Below, piece by piece: positions 1-7,835 of a stretch of 64,000 nucleotides of DNA. Both the position numbers and the translations under genes were made by a program. This stretch comes from Veillonella sp. CHU740 (lineage in GTDB: Bacteria > Bacillota > Negativicutes > Veillonellales > Veillonellaceae): positions 222,422 through 286,421 of the forward strand of contig NZ_RQVD01000001.1 in assembly GCF_003992055.1 (NCBI RefSeq), written 5' to 3'. The notes under the pieces were generated by a model. That model had not been told where the DNA came from. It worked only from the letters and a program-made list of their open reading frames with translations, and ran no database searches. Each line of letters opens with the position of its first letter. Position 1 is the first letter of the stretch.

Positions 1-1290
1 GGTTCCATCCATTTGCAAGAAAGAGGCCCCTGCGCTTTCTTCTGCGCCCAACCCAATCGTGCCATCGAATAATAATGGTGCAAAATATTTAAACCCTACA
101 GGCACTTCATAGACCGGATGATTTGTATCTTTACAATACGCATCCATCAATCCAGTCACAACGGCTGTTTTACCAATGCCTTTACCCTCCCAAGGACGGG
201 TTTCATTCAAATACTTAGCAGCTACCACTAAATACTGATTAGGTGCCAATAAACCTTCTTCTGTGACAATCCCATGACGATCGTAATCTGGATCATTACC
301 TACTGCAAGTACATGGTCTCCTAAGTTCTTGGCCACTTCTGCCATCGCATACGGTGAAGAACAATCCATGCGAATCGCTCCATCATGATCATAGGACATG
401 AAACTAAAGGTCGGATCATAGTCGCTGTTAATAATGGTAAAGTTCAAACCATATGTTTTTGCAATGGCATGCCAATACGCACCACCACTGCCACCTAAAG
501 CATTGATTAACACCTTAGGATTTGCCTTTTGGATAGCTTCTACATTGATAATACGAGGTAGCTCTTGTACATAAGCCATGGTAAAGTCATAAGGCTCTAA
601 ATATTGTCCCGCTTCTTCTACCGTAATAGAGGACACCACTTCTACTGTTTCTTCTTCATGATGGCAGCAACCACAATGTGCACTTTCATGAAGTCCTGTC
701 AAATCATGGAAGGAGAACCGTTGAATGCTAGATAATCCTTTTTGTAAGTATTCATTGGCCAACGCTTCGATCCGTTTTGTTACTTCTGTGTCTGCCGGTC
801 CACCATGAGGAGGATTATATTTAATGCCCCCATGTTCTGGAGGATTATGAGATGGTGTAATGATAATACCATCGGCCATATCTTCTGCATTGCCATGGGC
901 ATTATGGCGCAAAATTGCCCGGGACACACTTGGCGTTGGCACAAATCCACGATGCGCATCTACCCTGGTTATGATGCGGTTACCTACTAATACTTCAATA
1001 GCTACTTGTAAAGCAGGTTGCGACAAGGCATGTGTATCCTGCCCAATATAACAAGGACCTGTGGCACCAAATTCATGGCGTACATCACATATGGCCTGCA
1101 CAATGGCCGCGACATGCAATTCATTAAAGGTCGCTTTGGACGCAATACCACGATGCCCAGAAGTACCAAAGGTCACGCGTTCTTCTATATGTGAGTAACT
1201 AGGAACAATACGGAAAAAGTCTTTCACAATTGTATCTACGTTAATAATATCTTCTCGTTTTACAGGTTGTCCTGCCAATGGATGTACCAT
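1..1290 (-). CDS. pgm: Phosphoglucomutase, E. coli Pgm type (3' end beyond the left edge)
   Basis: Interconverts glucose-1-phosphate and glucose-6-phosphate in the cytoplasm, feeding glycogen and envelope sugar synthesis. The first 430 codons are in the window, open to base 1. Visible signatures: FGTSGHRG near the N-terminus, GPCYIGQDTHALS, the catalytic serine loop ITPSHNPPEHGG, the metal-binding DPDYDRHG loop and GAEESAGASF. These match the long alpha-D-glucose-specific phosphoglucomutases (about 550 residues) rather than phosphomannomutases. The ATG at 1288-1290 follows an AAGGAGG site that lies inside the last codons of the YitT gene, so the two are probably translationally coupled. Oddity: an insert of about 25 residues around 509-696 carries a His/Cys cluster (HCGCCHH) that I do not recall from E. 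coli Pgm. Family call firm. Confidence 0.93.
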   Translation of the reverse strand, partial: MVHPLAGQPVKREDIINVDTIVKDFFRIVPSYSHIEERVTFGTSGHRGIASKATFNELHVAAIVQAICDVRHEFGATGPCYIGQDTHALSQPALQVAIEVLVGNRIITRVDAHRGFVPTPSVSRAILRHNAHGNAEDMADGIIITPSHNPPEHGGIKYNPPHGGPADTEVTKRIEALANEYLQKGLSSIQRFSFHDLTGLHESAHCGCCHHEEETVEVVSSITVEEAGQYLEPYDFTMAYVQELPRIINVEAIQKANPKVLINALGGSGGAYWHAIAKTYGLNFTIINSDYDPTFSFMSYDHDGAIRMDCSSPYAMAEVAKNLGDHVLAVGNDPDYDRHGIVTEEGLLAPNQYLVVAAKYLNETRPWEGKGIGKTAVVTGLMDAYCKDTNHPVYEVPVGFKYFAPLLFDGTIGLGAEESAGASFLQMDGT

Positions 1291-1291
1291 A

Positions 1292-2284
1292 TTAATGTTC
1301 CTCCTTATGCGTATCACTAGGTATTTCTTGTCGTGCTACTTGTACCTCGTGAATTAACTGTTCTGCTTCTGCTTCCTTCACGGGGTCACAGGTTTGTAAC
1401 ACTCGCTCTACCGCACCTTTTGTAGATTTAGCAGAGAACCCTGTACCGATAACCTCTGCCGCATCGGTAATCACCATAAATGCCGTCGGATCTTCTGCCT
1501 CTACGGCAGCTTTCAATCGAGCCACTTGCAATAAGCTAACCACGACCATAATCACCTGTTTAGGTTGGTGTGTATAGGCACCTTCCCCATTCAAAATAGT
1601 GGCGCCACGGCCAAGCTTTTCAATAATCAAATTACAAATTGTCACTGGTTTATAGGAGATAATAAACATTGCTTTCCGTTGGTTAAATCCAGAGATGACC
1701 TTATTCGTTACCATCGCAGATAAATACGTACTAATCAACGTGGTTGCAGCCGCTTCAATGTTGATCACGATAGCTCCTGCTACTAAAATCATCATATTAA
1801 TACCAAATAAGATGCTACCAATTTGCAATCCGAATCGATTGCGAATGATCAACGCAATCGGGTCAATTCCCCCGGTATTACCGCCACCACGATATACAAT
1901 ACCAAGGCCCAGTCCAGAAAACAAACCACCCAAGATGCCGCCAATAATTGGGTTGTGGGTCAATTCCAAGGTGGACAATGGAGACAATACATTGATGATG
2001 ACAGACATGTAGAGAGTCCCAAAGAGTGTGACACCTAAATGCCAACGTCCTAACCATCTCCAGGCAGCATATAACACTGGAATATTTAGTAAAAAGTTGA
2101 TGGCCCCCAAACTTAATGCGCCTTGAGCAATGTAATAGATAATCAAGCTTAACCCACTGATACCACCACTTAATAATTGATGTGGCACAATGAAGCCTTG
2201 TACCCCTACGCCAAACACAGTAGCTCCGATAATAATATAAATTAATGTTTTAATTGTACTTAGATATTTTGGTTTATTGTCCAT
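1292..2284 (-). CDS. YitT family membrane protein with C-terminal DUF2179 domain
   Basis: About 330 residues. The N-terminal two thirds hold five or six hydrophobic segments (YLSTIKTLIYIIIGATVF, LSLIIYYIA and so on) with the glycine-rich GGGNTGGIDPIA loop typical of YitT/DUF161 proteins. The C-terminal cytoplasmic part (ISYKPVTICNLIIEKLGRGATILNGEGAY onward) is the DUF2179 domain. The transported substrate or role of the family is not established. I prefer the ATG at 2284 over the upstream GTG at 2293, because a TAGGTGA ribosome site lies 7 bases before that ATG. The gene precedes pgm by one base, suggesting a two-gene operon. Its upstream region is the left prophage junction, so prophage insertion may have altered its promoter. 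Confidence 0.88.
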   Translation of the reverse strand: MDNKPKYLSTIKTLIYIIIGATVFGVGVQGFIVPHQLLSGGISGLSLIIYYIAQGALSLGAINFLLNIPVLYAAWRWLGRWHLGVTLFGTLYMSVIINVLSPLSTLELTHNPIIGGILGGLFSGLGLGIVYRGGGNTGGIDPIALIIRNRFGLQIGSILFGINMMILVAGAIVINIEAAATTLISTYLSAMVTNKVISGFNQRKAMFIISYKPVTICNLIIEKLGRGATILNGEGAYTHQPKQVIMVVVSLLQVARLKAAVEAEDPTAFMVITDAAEVIGTGFSAKSTKGAVERVLQTCDPVKEAEAEQLIHEVQVARQEIPSDTHKEEH

Positions 2285-2316
2285 TACTTTCACCTACTTT
2301 ACATCCCATACTAATA

Positions 2317-2332
2317 CTAGTATTATGTCATA
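2317..2332. other. Candidate attL core
   Basis: CTAGTATTAT followed by two variable bases and CATA. The same arrangement recurs at 41723-41738, giving 14 of 16 identical positions. It lies between yitT and the integrase stop, where attL is expected, and overlaps a perfect 14-bp palindrome (2312-2325). No tRNA gene is nearby. The shared stretch is short, so this is a tentative assignment. Confidence 0.35.
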
Positions 2333-2397
2333 AAACACCTTACTAGTAACGTTTGTTTTATTATTCTTACTTTTTGTGTATGATTTTGTGTATTATA

Positions 2398-3750
2398 CTA
2401 TATTACGCGTGTTGTTTGAAAAACTTCTTTGGGGTCTTTTATTAATTTTCCGTACACTTTTAAAATCATTGTAGGGTCTTTATGTCCTACTTGATGTACC
2501 AATGCATATAAATCAATACCTTTACTCAGAGCTATTGAAATATATGTATGTCTTGCTATATGTGGTGTAACTTTTATATTTAATTTTTCACCAACACGAT
2601 TCAAATAATATCTAACCGATTCAACAAACAGATATTTTGAGGTTCGTCCTTTAAATATAATAACATCTATTTCTTTTAGTTGTGCTTGTAAAAGATTATA
2701 TAAATATTCGTCTTTTACATAAACCCAACGGGTACCACTCTCTGTTTTTGGCAACTCTATCCGTATTGTTTTTTCTATTTTATCCCATGAAATGGTTTTT
2801 GTTACATGGATTGCAATAAGCTTATCATTACCAAGTATGATATCGCCTTTAGTTAGTGCTATTGCTTCACCAATACGTAATCCTGTTTTAAATAATAACT
2901 GTAATAATAACTCATACCGTCCCCCTTTGCTATATTCCAATACAGCTTTTACTTGCTCAACGGTTAGTGGCTTTTTGTCATATACTGCCTTTACTTTCAT
3001 TGGCTCAATCTTCTTCAGCACCTGTTCATTCAATACATCCATTTTATATAAATGTTTAAAAATAGATAGCATTAAACAGTTTATTACATGCTTATTCTTT
3101 TTACATTTTTGTAGCCAATGATTAAGAATATTTGCTTGTAAATCCCCCAGCTTTACATCTTCAATAATTTTAAAATAATTAATTAGGTTACGAATATACA
3201 TACTTTTTGTGGAGTTTCGTATATCTTTTGCATTAACCCATTCTAGCATGTATTCTTTAAAACTTCTTTGTTTTAATTGCTCTAATAGTACATTATCGTT
3301 TCTTGAGTTTTCTTCCTCTAGTTTCCTTACTGTACTATTTCTATTGGCCAATACTTTTGCTTGCTCTTCTTCTGCTTCTTCCCTAGTATTAAATTTAGGG
3401 CTTTTATATAATATTTCCTTTCCATCCTGATCATACGCAAGCGGTAAATTTCTGATATAAAATACTTCTTTTCCATTATTTCTTTTTAATCTTTGTATTG
3501 TGCCTTTACGTGTTGGTATCACTATTGCTCCTTTCTGGATACCAAACCTTTCACAATACACATTATACACACTTTTATAGAACGTGGCTATTAATAACCC
3601 TACTTGTTCTGCGTTTAATCGTATACGCCCATCTGCATCGTAAGACACAAATAGCATTTTATCTTTTTCTAACTTTTTAATTTTTTGTCTTATTGTCTGT
3701 TGCGACACTTTCAAATATTCGCTTATTTCTTTAATTGTGAATACGGCCAT
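2398..3750 (-). CDS. int: Tyrosine site-specific integrase with N-terminal HTH domain
   Basis: 450 residues; integrates and probably excises the prophage. Domains in order: a winged-HTH-like segment (about 1-60, IKEISEYLKVSQQTIRQKIKKL), an arm-binding AP2-like segment (about 70-125), a core-binding helical domain (about 160-250, SFKEYMLEWVN...), and the catalytic domain with Arg in TGLRIGEA, the HxxR box HIARHT, HQVGHKD and the nucleophilic Tyr in VYGKL near residue 433. I chose the ATG at 3750 because AGGGGA lies 5 bases upstream; the TTG at 3777 has no such site. A terminator upstream (3776-3811) separates it from the polymerase gene. The extra N-terminal HTH is unusual for an integrase. 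No terminator follows it on the prophage side of attL. Confidence 0.93.
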   Translation of the reverse strand: MAVFTIKEISEYLKVSQQTIRQKIKKLEKDKMLFVSYDADGRIRLNAEQVGLLIATFYKSVYNVYCERFGIQKGAIVIPTRKGTIQRLKRNNGKEVFYIRNLPLAYDQDGKEILYKSPKFNTREEAEEEQAKVLANRNSTVRKLEEENSRNDNVLLEQLKQRSFKEYMLEWVNAKDIRNSTKSMYIRNLINYFKIIEDVKLGDLQANILNHWLQKCKKNKHVINCLMLSIFKHLYKMDVLNEQVLKKIEPMKVKAVYDKKPLTVEQVKAVLEYSKGGRYELLLQLLFKTGLRIGEAIALTKGDIILGNDKLIAIHVTKTISWDKIEKTIRIELPKTESGTRWVYVKDEYLYNLLQAQLKEIDVIIFKGRTSKYLFVESVRYYLNRVGEKLNIKVTPHIARHTYISIALSKGIDLYALVHQVGHKDPTMILKVYGKLIKDPKEVFQTTRVI

Positions 3751-3775
3751 ATTTTCCCCTATTAAAATTAGACAC

Positions 3776-3811
3776 AAAAAAAGACCCGTTCCAATTGGAA
3801 TAGGTCTTTTT
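3776..3811 (-). terminator. Intrinsic terminator after phage RNA polymerase
   Basis: AAAAAGACC and GGTCTTTTT arms with an inner TTCC-AATT-GGAA helix. On the minus strand it sits just after the polymerase stop (3820) and ends in a T-rich run. It separates the polymerase operon from the integrase. Confidence 0.85.
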
Positions 3812-3819
3812 GTATTTCT

Positions 3820-5277
3820 TTAATGAAATATATATGTACTGCGTAGCACTTCTGCTATGTCTAATTTTCCTTTTTTTGGTTCTTCTATATCTTCTAACGG
3901 TTCGCCTATTAGTGCTTCAGCTTGTTTTCTAAATTCTGATAGTGGTTCATATTCGGTGTAGAGTTTATAAAACTGTTCCCGTATGATGCCTTTTAAAATG
4001 TGGGCTTCACCTAAGCTCGTACCAAAACTATCATGTATTGTTGTATAGTTCTGTAGGCTACTTTCATTTACCACCATCATTAGATGAGTACTATCTAAAC
4101 TATGAATAAAGTTAGGAGCTATTCCGTTAACTTGTTCTGTCTTGCGTAGCTCTTCTTGTTTGTCGATATCCATATAATAAATTGGTAGTCTTATTGATGT
4201 CCCTAGTCTCGTTTTGAACGATTTTGTATCACGTTCTAAATAGACTTGCTGTACATCTAGACCTAATGGTGTCTCCCATTGAACTGGCTTACCACTATTA
4301 ACTACTTTCCTTGCTATCTTTTGCAAGTACTCCATAGCTTGTGCACCTTTTACAACTACATCTTGAACTGATTGCCATATTTTACTTGCAAGATATTTGC
4401 TTGCGGGGTCTTCATACCCTTTAAAATGTGGGTTGTCTTTTGTAATATCGTTGTAAATTTGTTCACCGAATCCGTATTGTTTACTACCGTATGCTAGGGT
4501 CATTACAGACCGCTTGCATACTTTTCTATTAATTCCATATGCTAACCATGCATCAGCTAGACTTTTAGTACCTCTTTTTTCGACCGTACGGCCATTTTCT
4601 TCATAATATTTAGTATAGTTTTCGGTACCACACATGGAATCGATTTCTACTAACATTTTCACTTGATCCGCTACATTTTGGTAAATGTCTGCTGGTCTCT
4701 CATGATCAACTAAGTTTACAGCATTTCCGCCTATCTCATCTCTTAACATTGCGGAGTAATGTTGCAATCCTGAACAAGTGCCATCATAGGCAATTGGAAT
4801 AGGGCATTTAAACCCTACTAGTGTGCCGTGATTTTGTCTATATAGCAATGCATCACGGTATGCATCACAGAATGCTAGGAATTGTAGGGGTTCGTCTGCA
4901 CCTTCCCAGAAGCTAGACAAAAAAGGTTCTGCACTGCTTGCTAGTATTTCCTTTTCGTTTTTGTCTATCCACTCGCAACGTTCTTTTAGGCTTATTTTAT
5001 CGTTACCATAAAGATTGCACCCTTGGATTTTTAATAGCTCCAGGTCTTCTATGTCTCTTGTGCATTCTTTAGGCTCTGCATAGTGTAACACCGATTTCAT
5101 AATATCATCGCCTTGATGGTTAAGATAACTCATAGGGTATATCCGCCCTCTAAAATCAATGTTACATGGGAAATAAATATGGTCGTATTCGCTAAAGTCT
5201 TTAGCAATATTATAGATTTTATATACTCGTAATGCTCTTGATCGTCTCGCAATCTCTTGCATATGCACCTCGTACAT
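3820..5277 (-). CDS. T7-type RNA polymerase, C-terminal part (catalytic)
   Basis: Carries all active-site motifs of single-subunit phage RNA polymerases: motif A YDGTCSGLQHYSAMLRD (T7 Asp537), motif B KRSVMTLAYGSKQYGFG (T7 Lys631 and Tyr639), NFIHSLDSTHLM, and TIHDSFGTS (T7 His811/Asp812). The reading frame is open upstream of this ATG as far as the G run at 5371-5378 and there encodes RAGIESTEPIPQLQP, matching the linker that precedes YRKDKARKSRR in T7. The ATG at 5277 is therefore internal to the ancestral gene. It has no evident ribosome site, so a free C-terminal fragment is unlikely to be made well. With one G removed from the run the two parts give one 839-residue protein (T7: 883). A terminator follows. 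Confidence 0.9.
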   Translation of the reverse strand: MYEVHMQEIARRSRALRVYKIYNIAKDFSEYDHIYFPCNIDFRGRIYPMSYLNHQGDDIMKSVLHYAEPKECTRDIEDLELLKIQGCNLYGNDKISLKERCEWIDKNEKEILASSAEPFLSSFWEGADEPLQFLAFCDAYRDALLYRQNHGTLVGFKCPIPIAYDGTCSGLQHYSAMLRDEIGGNAVNLVDHERPADIYQNVADQVKMLVEIDSMCGTENYTKYYEENGRTVEKRGTKSLADAWLAYGINRKVCKRSVMTLAYGSKQYGFGEQIYNDITKDNPHFKGYEDPASKYLASKIWQSVQDVVVKGAQAMEYLQKIARKVVNSGKPVQWETPLGLDVQQVYLERDTKSFKTRLGTSIRLPIYYMDIDKQEELRKTEQVNGIAPNFIHSLDSTHLMMVVNESSLQNYTTIHDSFGTSLGEAHILKGIIREQFYKLYTEYEPLSEFRKQAEALIGEPLEDIEEPKKGKLDIAEVLRSTYIFH

Positions 5278-5356
5278 TTTCCGTTTATGTACTCTTAGTG
5301 CTTCTTTGTCAGTTTCTTCTGCTAGAGGTTGTAGCTGTGGAATTGGTTCGGTACTT

Positions 5357-6340
5357 TCAATCCCGGCTCTCCCCCCCCATTTCGAGAATGATTTTGATAA
5401 CTGATAGAATTCTTTTATTTATTTTATAAGGGGTCTCCTGAATTCTATTCACCGCTTGCATTATGTATTGTAAATTGTCTTTTCTCTCCACCTTTTCTAA
5501 ATAGGTTCGCACATACTCCGTATTCAAGGTATATTCTGCTAGCCTTATAAACCATACGTTAGATCGTAATGCACCATAGTAGGCACCGTCATATATGCTT
5601 GTCCATGGTTTTGGCGGTATGATTGTTGGTACTTCTATAGTGCATCTATGAGCCATTTTATCCATGTTTGTACTCCAAATCTTTGTAAATAAATCAGAAG
5701 GAATAATACACTCGCTTCGCCTTGCTTTTGATGTAAACTCTGCAAGGCCTGTTGAAGACACAAATATATAAATAAGTTGTGTTGCAAGGTCTGCTAACAC
5801 TCTTGTGTTGTAATCTTCCCATTGAAAGCCCTCGTTTTTAAATGCTGTTTTCAAAAAGGCTTCTTTGTACCGTGTTTGAACCCTTCTATCTAACTGCCGT
5901 TCTATTTCTTTTGTCCTTGTCTTTGGTATTACTTTTGAATACTGTTCTAAGGCCAATTCATAATAAATACGCTTACCCATCATTATTGCGACACTAGACA
6001 CACTAAACGTATTATCTGCTAACAATGCTTGTAAGCACGATTCAAAACAAAATGCACAGAATACCATTACAGTGTTTTCAAGTCCCTGATCAGTAACACA
6101 CCTTTGCACAAATTTATGATATGAACGCCGTACCCCTCTTTTGGGTTCTATCTCCGTTTTTACAAAGTCTTCTACATTTTTAATCATTGTGTCTTTGTAG
6201 TAACTCATAATACCTTTTGCAATTGGTGTCTTATCGCCCCTATTGCCTTGTATGTCTTTCTTAATCCTGATGCGAAACGCCTCACGTGCATAATTTTTGT
6301 AATACTCTTCCAACGCTAATTGTTCTTTTAAAGTATTCAT
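5357..6340 (-). CDS. T7-type RNA polymerase, N-terminal part (frameshifted)
   Basis: 327 residues matching the N-terminal and promoter-binding region of T7 RNA polymerase: EQLALEEYYKNYAREAFRIRI resembles the T7 start, and later WSTNMDKMAHRCTIEVPTIIPPKPWTSIYDGAYYG matches the segment before the palm domain. The frame closes seven codons after the start of a G8 run (final residues MGGESRD). The ATG at 6340 follows CGGAGG at good spacing. Alone this part lacks every catalytic residue. It is the last gene of the early operon starting at about 6950, preceded by a terminator-like hairpin (6365-6421). Phase variation, +1 slippage, simple inactivation or a sequencing error could each explain the break. 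Confidence 0.88.
   Translation of the reverse strand: MNTLKEQLALEEYYKNYAREAFRIRIKKDIQGNRGDKTPIAKGIMSYYKDTMIKNVEDFVKTEIEPKRGVRRSYHKFVQRCVTDQGLENTVMVFCAFCFESCLQALLADNTFSVSSVAIMMGKRIYYELALEQYSKVIPKTRTKEIERQLDRRVQTRYKEAFLKTAFKNEGFQWEDYNTRVLADLATQLIYIFVSSTGLAEFTSKARRSECIIPSDLFTKIWSTNMDKMAHRCTIEVPTIIPPKPWTSIYDGAYYGALRSNVWFIRLAEYTLNTEYVRTYLEKVERKDNLQYIMQAVNRIQETPYKINKRILSVIKIILEMGGESRD
5371..5378 (-). repeat. G8 homopolymer tract breaking the RNA polymerase frame
   Basis: Eight C on the plus strand, read as eight G in the gene (ATG-GGG-GGG-GAG). A tract of seven G joins the N-terminal and catalytic frames; eight leads to TGA at 5357-5359. Runs of this type are typical sites of slipped-strand mispairing. 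Confidence 0.9.
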
Positions 6341-6364
6341 GTCATACCTCCGTTTTAAAAAGAC

Positions 6365-6421
6365 AAAAAAGAGGCTGATAAGTAAACGGCCTTACTCGGT
6401 CTTACTTACCGCCTCTTTTTT
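6365..6421 (-). terminator. Hairpin upstream of phage RNA polymerase
   Basis: AAAAAAGAGGC pairs with GCCTCTTTTTT around a loop that itself contains pairable AAGTAA/TTACTT segments. The T runs on both sides would allow termination in either direction. Placed between the small membrane gene and the polymerase gene, it could limit read-through into the polymerase. Confidence 0.7.
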
Positions 6422-6460
6422 AAAAGTGGTACTGCTTCTATTCATTTTTTTTGTGCTTAT

Positions 6461-6640
6461 CTATTTTCTATATTCGTACTTTTCTTGCTCCTCCTCGTCC
6501 TGCATCAGTCCTTGCACAAGTGGTGCAATTGCTCCAACAAAGGCCAGTAAAGTGATTAAATTCATTACTTCGTTTTCTTTTCCACTGCCTAGGATTATTC
6601 CTAGACACAGGAAACCTAAATATAAACAAGTTTTATTCAT
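6461..6640 (-). CDS. Small early membrane protein
   Basis: 59 residues starting at the ATG at 6640, which has AGGAG 8 bases upstream; a longer reading from 6673 lacks such a site. The N-terminal TCLYLGFLCLGIILG and central LITLLAFVGAIAPLVQG segments look like two membrane helices, followed by an acidic, charged tail (MQDEEEQEKYEYRK). It sits between the 58-residue early gene and the RNA polymerase gene and shares their presumed repressor-controlled promoter. I do not recognise a family. Superinfection exclusion or host takeover would fit the position but is a guess. Confidence 0.6.
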   Translation of the reverse strand: MNKTCLYLGFLCLGIILGSGKENEVMNLITLLAFVGAIAPLVQGLMQDEEEQEKYEYRK

Positions 6641-6684
6641 GATGATTTCTCCTTTATATAATTCTACACACATTGTAAAAATTC

Positions 6685-6861
6685 CTACATAGGCCGTTTA
6701 CCTTCTTGAAATAATATTTCTTTTATTTCGTCCCAGGTCTCTTTCATTCTTCTTTTTTCTTTTTTGTCTTTACTTTGCATACCTTCCCATATTTCATTTA
6801 GAATTTCTTTACGCCCTTTTGCTCCTGTGTTTTGAAAAGCTGTAATGTAGAGATCTTGCAT
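6685..6861 (-). CDS. Small charged early protein, first gene of the polymerase operon
   Basis: 58 residues (MQDLYITAFQ... ending GKRPM), rich in Lys, Arg and Glu and probably helical. The ATG at 6861 has AGGGGTGA 8 bases upstream. It is the first gene after the minus-strand promoter at 6955-6983, with operator copies A and B in its leader, so it should be expressed only when the repressor leaves. Not recognised. Small basic/acidic proteins in this place in T7-like phages often act on host enzymes, which is only an analogy here. Confidence 0.6.
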   Translation of the reverse strand: MQDLYITAFQNTGAKGRKEILNEIWEGMQSKDKKEKRRMKETWDEIKEILFQEGKRPM

Positions 6862-6882
6862 TTCTTAATCACCCCTTATTTT

Positions 6883-6902
6883 GCAATGCTTTTTTGCATT
6901 AC
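6883..6902. promoter_or_regulatory. Operator copy A (inverted repeat)
   Basis: GCAATGC, six bases, GCATTAC. It lies in the leader of the minus-strand early operon, upstream of the ribosome site of the 58-residue gene. Same arm sequence and 6-bp spacing as four other copies. Confidence 0.75.
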
Positions 6903-6924
6903 ATCTTAATTAAAAAAATATATT

Positions 6925-6944
6925 GTAATGTTATTTTGCATTAC
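6925..6944. promoter_or_regulatory. Operator copy B (inverted repeat)
   Basis: GTAATGT, six bases, GCATTAC. Located about 11-30 bases downstream of the -10 of the early minus-strand promoter, where a bound repressor would block initiation or elongation. Confidence 0.75.
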
Positions 6945-6954
6945 CTTTGATTTA

Positions 6955-6983
6955 ATTATAGCACTTTGAAAAGTAATTTGCAA
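6955..6983 (-). promoter_or_regulatory. Sigma70-type promoter of the early (RNA polymerase) operon
   Basis: On the minus strand TTGCAA (6978-6983), 17 bases, TATAAT (6955-6960). The -35 overlaps operator copy C, and copies B and A follow downstream. It is divergent from the repressor promoter and drives the two small genes and the phage RNA polymerase. Confidence 0.75.
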
Positions 6984-6999
6984 TGCTTTTTTGCATTAC
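6980..6999. promoter_or_regulatory. Operator copy C (inverted repeat) shared by divergent promoters
   Basis: GCAATGC, six bases, GCATTAC. It covers the -35 of the repressor promoter and touches the -35 of the opposing early promoter, so one bound protein could control both. Confidence 0.78.
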
Positions 7000-7019
7000 T
7001 TTTATTTTTCTGATATAAT
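6991..7019 (+). promoter_or_regulatory. Sigma70-type promoter of the repressor gene
   Basis: TTGCAT (6991-6996), 17 bases, TATAAT (7014-7019), immediately upstream of AAGGAGG and the ATG at 7045. The -35 lies inside operator copy C, implying autoregulation. Confidence 0.78.
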
Positions 7020-7044
7020 ATAATTAAATAAGGAGGTGTTTTAT

Positions 7045-7245
7045 ATGGACTTTGAAAAAAATGTAAAAAGAAATTTTTATAATTCTTTACCATCCGATTA
7101 TTCGATCACTTTTAGGCTACCTAAGCAATTAAAAGAGGATTTTATTAATCTTCCTAATAGTGGGCCTCTTGCTAGTGCTTTAAAAAATTTTATGATTGAC
7201 ACTATTCTATACCATCAAGAGAATTCAAAAGACAAAAAAGAATAA
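7045..7245 (+). CDS. Ribbon-helix-helix (Arc/MetJ-type) protein, probable lysogeny repressor
   Basis: 66 residues and the only plus-strand prophage gene. A short beta strand (SITFRLP) is followed by two helices (KQLKEDFINLP and GPLASALKNFMIDTILYHQ), the ribbon-helix-helix layout in which a dimer inserts the strand into the DNA major groove. I chose the ATG at 7045, 7 bases after AAGGAGG; an in-frame GTG at 7036 lies too close to that site. Five inverted-repeat operators flank it, overlapping its own promoter, the RNA polymerase operon promoter and the 8239 gene promoter. The context makes it the best candidate for the protein that keeps the prophage silent. A terminator follows. The family is supported by sequence pattern only; the function is inferred. 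Confidence 0.8.
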   Translation: MDFEKNVKRNFYNSLPSDYSITFRLPKQLKEDFINLPNSGPLASALKNFMIDTILYHQENSKDKKE

Positions 7246-7251
7246 AGACAA

Positions 7252-7302
7252 AATAACCCTAGTAACAGTTTTTATAATTTTACTGTGCTAGGGCTATTTT
7301 TT
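7252..7302 (+). terminator. Intrinsic terminator after the repressor gene
   Basis: Long imperfect stem: AATAaCCCTAG and ACAGT pair with ACTGT and CTAGGGcTATT, followed by a T run. It starts just after the repressor stop codon. Confidence 0.85.
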
Positions 7303-7359
7303 ATATCTAAATTATATTATCTTTAAGCTCCTGGTGTCCTTTATGCCAGGAAACAAAAT

Positions 7360-7397
7360 AAAGCCTACTAACTTATATTTTAGCTAGTAGGCTTTTT
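7360..7397. terminator. Bidirectional terminator after the 7400-7732 gene
   Basis: AAAGCCTACTA and TAGTAGGCTTT are perfect 11-base arms, with T or A runs on both flanks. It ends the minus-strand gene at 7400 and would also stop any plus-strand read-through from the repressor. Confidence 0.8.
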
Positions 7398-7399
7398 AG

Positions 7400-7732
7400 T
7401 TATTTAATTAAGCGGATAAGGCAACCCATTTCACCAGCACGATAGATTTCAATTGTATCTGCGTAAACTTTAAGCATACCTTCCTCATCATCATATATGG
7501 TGCACCAGTAAGCCCCCTCTAACACTTTAGTATAATGTGCGGGTACCTCTTGTGCATCTGTAATTACATAAGCGGAATAGCTTGCATCTCCACCAAAATG
7601 TAACGTATTTGCTTGCATTGGAAAGCGTACGGTTAAGTCGGCAATGTCGCTATAGCCTAAGGATACGCGTACCGCTTTATAATTGGTTGTGTTTTCGTTT
7701 GCTTTTACTTCTTCATACGTCAATCTTCTCAT
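7400..7732 (-). CDS. Early-region protein of unknown function
   Basis: 110 residues, soluble, mixed charge, no membrane segment or signal peptide. The ATG at 7732 follows CGGAGG at good spacing. It has its own likely promoter (7756-7784) and a terminator, so it is probably transcribed alone and outside the operator-bound promoters. Its place in the early region, and its own host-type promoter, would allow expression in the lysogen. I do not recognise a family. Confidence 0.65.
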   Translation of the reverse strand: MRRLTYEEVKANENTTNYKAVRVSLGYSDIADLTVRFPMQANTLHFGGDASYSAYVITDAQEVPAHYTKVLEGAYWCTIYDDEEGMLKVYADTIEIYRAGEMGCLIRLIK

Positions 7733-7755
7733 GGTCGTTACCTCCGTTTGGTTTA

Positions 7756-7784
7756 AATATAAGTTATTTTAAAATTCTTTGCAA
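7756..7784 (-). promoter_or_regulatory. Sigma70-type promoter of the 7400-7732 gene
   Basis: On the minus strand TTGCAA (7779-7784), 17 bases, TATATT (7756-7761), about 24 bases upstream of the start codon. No operator copy overlaps it. Confidence 0.6.
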
Positions 7785-7835
7785 GTGTTATTTATATTAA
7801 TTCTTTCAATTCTGCAACTTTCCTTTCAATCTCTA

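Noticed and set aside
2294..2397. tRNA gene as integration target
   Set aside because: No cloverleaf or TPsiC-like sequence at either junction; the site appears intergenic.
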